Assembly: GCA_017311315.1 (NCBI GenBank)
Contig: CM029660.1
Span: forward strand, 30,637,410-30,701,409
DNA: 64,000 nt
Direction: 5' to 3'
DNA from: Dendrocalamus latiflorus
Taxonomy: Eukaryota > Streptophyta > Magnoliopsida > Poales > Poaceae
The notes under the pieces are model-generated. The model was given only the letters and a program-made list of their open reading frames with translations, was not told the origin of the DNA and made no database searches. The translations under genes were made by a program, and so were the position numbers. This document shows, piece by piece, positions 59,704 through 64,000 of the stretch. The stretch's first letter is position 1. Each line of letters opens with the position of its first letter.

Positions 59704-59766
59704 GATAACAAGAGAGTTTCTTCAGTGCTTTCATGTATCAGCAATCTGGCATTAAATGGTCAATAG

Positions 59767-60124
59767 AAAGAACTTAATCAACATAACAAGCTGTGGCTTA
59801 TATTAGACTCTAAAGTTTCCTTCTTTGTTTTTATTTGTTTGGTGCAGAGAAATTGCAGAGAAGGAAATTTTGTACATAATTAACCTGGCAACAATGTACA
59901 AGAACAAGAAAAGAAGGGTTGGCGGCTTACTAATGTCTGCTTTCCAACAGAAAACTAAACCGCATTGCTTTGTATATGGTTGCCCTTTCTCGGCTCTCTC
60001 TTTTTTGTTTGGTCTATCAAAGAGATGAGCGATGCTTAATGTTAATAAGAACAGATCGCTGATGACCCGAGACAAACTGAGGAGATGGTCAAGAAGAACG
60101 TCCTCGAAGGTCACTGAACATATA
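59767..60124. other. 3' flank of the disrupted host gene
   Basis: An acceptor-like T-rich tract ending GGTGCAG near 59846 is followed by sequence open for about 60 codons (59825-60028, ILYIINLATMYKNKKRR). This might be an exon of the same gene; no family is recognised. Confidence 0.35.
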
Positions 60125-60442
60125 GGGTGCCTTTGATTGAGCTTTTGGGAGCTGCTTTTGCTTCCAAAAAGCCAACCAAATGGGTGGAAACCAGAAGCTG
60201 CTTTTTCAGAAGCAGCTACTTTTGGGTAGTACAGTTTTGAAAGCACCTTGGACCCTGCTTTTGTCTTTTGGCTTTCTGCTTTTTGAAATGGTGAAAATAG
60301 AGAGCTGTTTCATAGTTGTTTCAAGGAAAATAGAGATAGGAGGTAAGTTTTATACTTGTTTGAACCAAACAGCTTACAACTTTTCCATAGCCCACAGCTC
60401 ACAGCAGCTTTTTCAGAAGCCACAGCTCAACCAAACACACCC
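60125..60442. mobile_element. MITE with GGGTG-type inverted ends
   Basis: The left end GGGTGCCTTTGATTGAGCT and the inverted right end GGGTGTGTTTGGTTGAGCT match closely. AGCTGCTTTTK and AGAAGCAGC words repeat just inside both ends. ATA flanks both sides (60122-60124, 60443-60445), a possible 3-bp duplication. The superfamily (PIF/Harbinger or hAT) is unsettled. Confidence 0.75.
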
Positions 60443-62040
60443 ATAGTCCAGCGGCAATAGATTATCTATCAAGGTGTGAGAACCAGCCCAGTCTATAGAG
60501 ACAATGTGATACCCACAAATTGAGCAGAACGTGCATGATATTTGCTATAAATTTTACTTTTCGTTGTAACATATGAGCATTCAGCTATTTACTATAAAAA
60601 AATAGTTTTTAGAAGCTAATACCAGCAGGGCGCAACACGAACACGACTGCCAAAAAAGGGCCGTTTTACGCGGCATTTTGAGCTTTTTGGAGTTCTGGGA
60701 TTATATGGGCTTGGCCCAACAGACAACTACGTAAAATCGGGCTAGGTGAGCGTGAACTGGTCGGCCCAACATGGAGGAATTAGGGGCCGATTACTACCAA
60801 CATGGAAAAGATAGATCCGTTGTTTTGTCAGATGACATACTACTACCACTACATAGATTGAAATGAATTTTCATCAAAAAATCCGTACTAATTAGTCTTG
60901 AAATTTTCTAAACATAGCAAGGTTTTGCCTCAGAATTTTAAAAAAGCAGCAGAACAGTGCGAAAACGAAGGAAGTTACAAGGCAAAAAAGCAGAGATTCA
61001 GATAAGCCTTAAAAGAGCGCGCCAAACTCTCAGGTGTAATCCGATACTTTGACAGTCCCTATATATGTGACAAATAAAGACAAATCTAAGTTTCAGTTTT
61101 GAAAAAGACCGGAAAATGGGCATGATCCTCTTGCAACGTCCGTGATCCCTCTGTTTTTAATGCCAGTTGTAGTGTTAAAATACGAAACAAAATTATGGAA
61201 TGCTTCCCGATAACATTGCAACAATGGGCATAATCGAAGTTTCAGTTTTGAAAAAGATCGGAAAATGCAGGAGGGAGGGAAAGTTTAGGCAAAATTGTTT
61301 CAAAGATTATGTCAGCGAGAATCACCGTCCAGAACCAAAAGTCTCGTAGGAATTGCTTCTGGCCTAAGAGGATGACAAATATTACTTCCATTGCGATCTT
61401 TGCTCTTGCGGCGGTAAAGCAACTTGACGCAATTATACATTTTTTTTTTGCTCAAAGATTTTTTTCTGTTTAATTTTTAAATATCATGTCTCACGAGTTT
61501 TTTTTCCGCCGAGGGAACGCCACCACATGAGAATTGTCTTACAAACATCTCCATTGATATCTTTGCTCTATTGCGTATTTCGTTTGCTTTTCTTTCGAAT
61601 AAGTCATGATATGTTTATTGCTTTGCTGCTCCTTATGGATTAACGTGAAGTTGCAAGCAAACATATAATGGAACTTAAATGGGGGCTTTGCTGACTACAC
61701 TTTACAAGCAACTTTTCTAAGAACACACAAAAGGTTCAATATATTCTTGCTTCTAATTATATACATTATAATCAAGAGAGTTGATAGCTAGGTTTAGATC
61801 TAGTTTGGTAGTTTGCTCTAATTTAAGAATGTGTCTCACTACTCTTAGTCTACTTCAATATATTCTTACTTGATATATATAACTTCATGAATAGTACATA
61901 GCTAGCTACTTTAGATGGATAATTTAAGGTGAATGACAATTATGTTTAAGTGTAATGGCTAGCTAGCTATAGAAGTATTAATTTAATGTAGTACTAATTT
62001 GTTACATGCGTAGCGTATATAAACTGAAACTAGATGTACG
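60443..62040. other. intergenic DNA, no gene recognised
   Basis: A ~28-bp direct repeat AAGTTTCAGTTTTGAAAAAG...CGGAAAATG occurs near 61089 and 61239. Otherwise AT-rich with no coding signal. Confidence 0.4.
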
Positions 62041-62605
62041 TTGAGAACCTATGAGTGAAGAGTACATTGATAGTGTGTCTGATTTTAGAAGAGCTTCCGA
62101 GCAGGATATATCGAAAAAGAGGATGAAATTTATGTACTACCTATGCATTGATTGTGATATTCTGAAGATGTTTACCAACTCAGTGCAGATCAAAGCGCAC
62201 TTGATTCGAAAGAGTTTCAAAAGGAGGTATACATACTGACTAGTCATAGTAAAGAGTAGATTATACAAGAAGGTAGTAACATCTTCGAGGGAGACAACGA
62301 TATGCCAGATGTGAACTATGCTTTCGATGAGGATATGTCACATGATGACAATTTAGATTAGATGCTACGTGATGCAAAAGAAACTATAGTGAGAGAGAGT
62401 TTGGTAAATTCAGGGTTTAATGGAAGACTTGGAGAAATCTTTGTTCCTGGGATGCAAACCAGAATATATAAGGTTGTCATCCGTGCTTGAACTATTGAAA
62501 TTAAAGGCAATCAATGGTTGGTTCGACAGGAGTTTCACGACGTTGTTAGGTCTCCTAACAGACATCCTTTTAGAGGGAAACGTATTGCCCAGAATCACCT
62601 ACTAA
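62041..62605 (+). pseudogene. CACTA (En/Spm) transposase remnant, N-terminal part
   Basis: A first piece (62051-62239) shows the transposase-associated domain pattern (SEEYIDSV, FTNSVQIKAHLIRKSFKRRYTY). A second piece near 62290-62400 shows FEGDNDMPDVNYAFDED and MLRDAKETIV. A third (62420-62605) shows LEKSLFLGC and LELLKLKAINGWFDRSF, as expected just before the TNP2 transposase core. Stops after RRYTY and after DNLD, and a frame change, separate them, and the core itself is absent. No CACTA termini were found nearby, so this is an orphan fragment. Confidence 0.75.
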
Positions 62606-63727
62606 ACCAAGAAGATTCTTTATTCATCGAGAATGGAAGTAGAAATAATACATGCATACATGAAATGGATGGATCAAAGGCTCCAAGTCGCATGATCGTC
62701 TTTACTTTTGCAGTATTTTCCTTTTCTTGTCTTGTAATGACTTTGGTTTCCTTAATGAAATCGGGGACTATGCCCATCGTATAAAAAAAATTGTGTCTAT
62801 TTATCAAGCGACCGAAATTTAGCAAAATTTTGGTGTTTTTCTTAACTTTTAGACGGAGATCGATCTAACTGCTCTCATAACCCTCTGCGAATACAAAAAT
62901 AAATCTCCCTACTAAAGACGAGTTGGTGGTGGTTAGTTTTCTCTATAACCTCCTACTACTGCTTAAAAGAGAGAGTTGGTTGATTAATGATAAGTTCATT
63001 CGTCTTTCTCACACTCCTAACAAAATTGTGCTGACATGTGGGCTGTGACAACTCCCGTTTCTCGATCCTCTGATTTTGCATATTTTCACCATGGTTTTGG
63101 TTTTGTAGTATCATATTATTACCGAGTTTACTATAGTGATTAGATTATGGTCATCAAAGATGTGCTATCTGTATGATACTTGTTTTTTTGTTGCAATGCA
63201 CAGGCAGTACTATAACATATGACGGTTGAAAGTGGTTATATGGCTGTTTCAATTTAAACACCTGCTGATAGTCGTTGCCGTTTCGAGTCTATACATTCAT
63301 AGAAGATTAGTGACACAAACATGCAACCATGGATATTTTCCATCACTCTATTATATGAGCAGCTTCAGTTAGTTACTGTTGTCTAACCTTATTGTCATCT
63401 CAAATATATATCTAATATTAACTTTTACAAATCACCGGTCTTATCGGTGCGTCTCTTCTTTTTTTTTTTTGGTTATAGCACATGTCATCTTGCCAATATT
63501 TATTTGTTGATATATATGAGGCGTCATTTCTGAATCTCTGATAGAATATATGATCCCGAACTTATCCATACGCAACTGTTTAAAGTAAAGAGAGACGAAC
63601 AAAATACAGAGCAACAAGATTTGCGAAAGCAAAAACATCCATCAGGTATCACTAATTATTACATCCATCCTTACGAAACTCAAAAGGGAAAAAAATCCAT
63701 CCTTGCAGGTACGAACTCACATGGGCT
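62606..63727. other. intergenic DNA and probable 3' flank of the EF-hand gene
   Basis: No gene is recognised. The part next to 63728 should contain the 3' untranslated region of the minus-strand EF-hand gene. Confidence 0.4.
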
Positions 63728-64000
63728 TCAGTAGGAGCCGAGCTCGGTGATCTTGACGTGGAGGTGCCTCTGCGCGAAGGCGAACAGCCGGCCGACCTCC
63801 TCCCCGTCGATGGCGCCGTTGCGGTTGGCGTCGGCCGAGCGCACGCCCTCGCGCGCCTTCCACCACGCGAACCACAGGTGCAGGCCCCGCAGCGCGTGCT
63901 GCAGCTCCTCCCGGCTGATCCGCCCGTCGCGGTCGGCGTCGAACTGCCCCAGCCACGCCCAGAACTCCTCCACCGTCACCTCGCCCTGCGGCAGCCCGCG
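63728..64000 (-). CDS. EF-hand calcium-binding protein, C-terminal part (cut by window edge)
   Basis: The frame enters at the right edge and ends with TAG at 63728-63730. Two canonical EF-hand loops are visible: DADRDGRISREE and, about 35 residues on, DANRNGAIDGEE, each with Asp/Asn at coordinating positions and Glu at position 12. Between them lies a tryptophan-rich helix (LHLWFAWWKAR). No ATG is available inside the window, so the start is outside. Codon use is strongly G/C-ending as in expressed grass genes. It is likely a small calcium sensor; which subfamily cannot be told from this part. Confidence 0.85.
   Translation of the reverse strand, partial: RGLPQGEVTVEEFWAWLGQFDADRDGRISREELQHALRGLHLWFAWWKAREGVRSADANRNGAIDGEEVGRLFAFAQRHLHVKITELGSY

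Larger units (their letters stand above)
58304..59766 (+). pseudogene. last exon of an unrecognised host gene, split by a Pack-MULE
   Basis: After a good splice acceptor at 58301-58303 an open exon encodes an acidic region with EEEIEEGELSPE and a lysine-rich stretch (SKKVTSKSK) up to the insertion at 58531. On the other side the frame continues from the duplicated target at 59695, through DNKRVSSVLSCISNLALNG, to TAG at 59764-59766. With the insertion present the frame stops at 58564-58566 inside the element, so the last 21 or so residues are replaced. The protein is not recognised. Another acceptor-like GGTGCAG near 59846 may begin a 3' untranslated exon. Whether the gene was active before the insertion is unknown. 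Confidence 0.5.

Noticed and set aside
63717..63956. Second minus-strand frame rich in Arg/Ala
   Set aside because: Shadow of the EF-hand gene in another frame.

Overview
The window reads as nuclear DNA of a grass, probably a panicoid: GC-rich first exons next to AT-rich intergenic DNA, a KRP-type CDK inhibitor, a captured piece of an ABCB1 (brachytic2/dwarf3-type) auxin transporter, and dense nested retrotransposons, MULEs, hAT and CACTA elements and MITEs. Only a few host genes are visible: the KRP gene (about 40.7-41.8 kb, +), the 3' end of an EF-hand protein running off the right edge (63.7-64.0 kb, -), and the last exon of an unrecognised gene near 58.3-59.8 kb (+). Everything else that can be named is mobile DNA. 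No rRNA, tRNA or CRISPR was seen.

Layout. 1-5001: 3' half of a decayed Sirevirus-like copia element (pol with three in-frame stops, five polypurine tracts, 3' LTR). 6048-7306: complete non-autonomous CACTA element (TSD GTC). 8545-22456: old LTR element with a decayed 'putative gypsy-type transposon' ORF, broken by a solo LTR (11772-13662, TSD CTTTG) and by a complete minus-strand copia element (14694-21188, TSD CACTG, LTRs apparently identical, proteins dead). 22605-23718: two related Tourist-like MITEs. 24455-26010: a 1.55-kb foldback. 27552 onward: left end of a second CACTA element of the same group. 31006-35656: a MULE with a FAR1-like transposase pseudogene and a GC-rich tandem-repeat block. 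39501-39780: one of four copies of a ~280-bp MITE. 40342-40576: probable solo LTR just upstream of KRP. 43073-46424: complete hAT element (TSD ACTGCATG). 46576-47168: MULE-type MITE with ~190-bp arms (TSD TTCTCTGCT). 52766-56435: a MULE-type element (TSD TGAGTTCRT) containing an AT-rich palindrome and a probable 2.2-kb solo LTR. 58531-59694: Pack-MULE carrying an intron-containing ABCB1 fragment, inserted in a host exon. 62041-62605: CACTA transposase remnant.

The strongest points for a second look are the Pack-MULE with the ABCB1 fragment antisense to its host exon; the KRP gene, whose family start codon is ACG here and which has a solo LTR about 110 bp upstream; the large foldback; and a copia element with apparently identical LTRs whose protease and reverse transcriptase sites are deleted. 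Boundaries were found by eye from terminal repeats and target-site duplications. Family names rest on remembered motifs, not on database searches.
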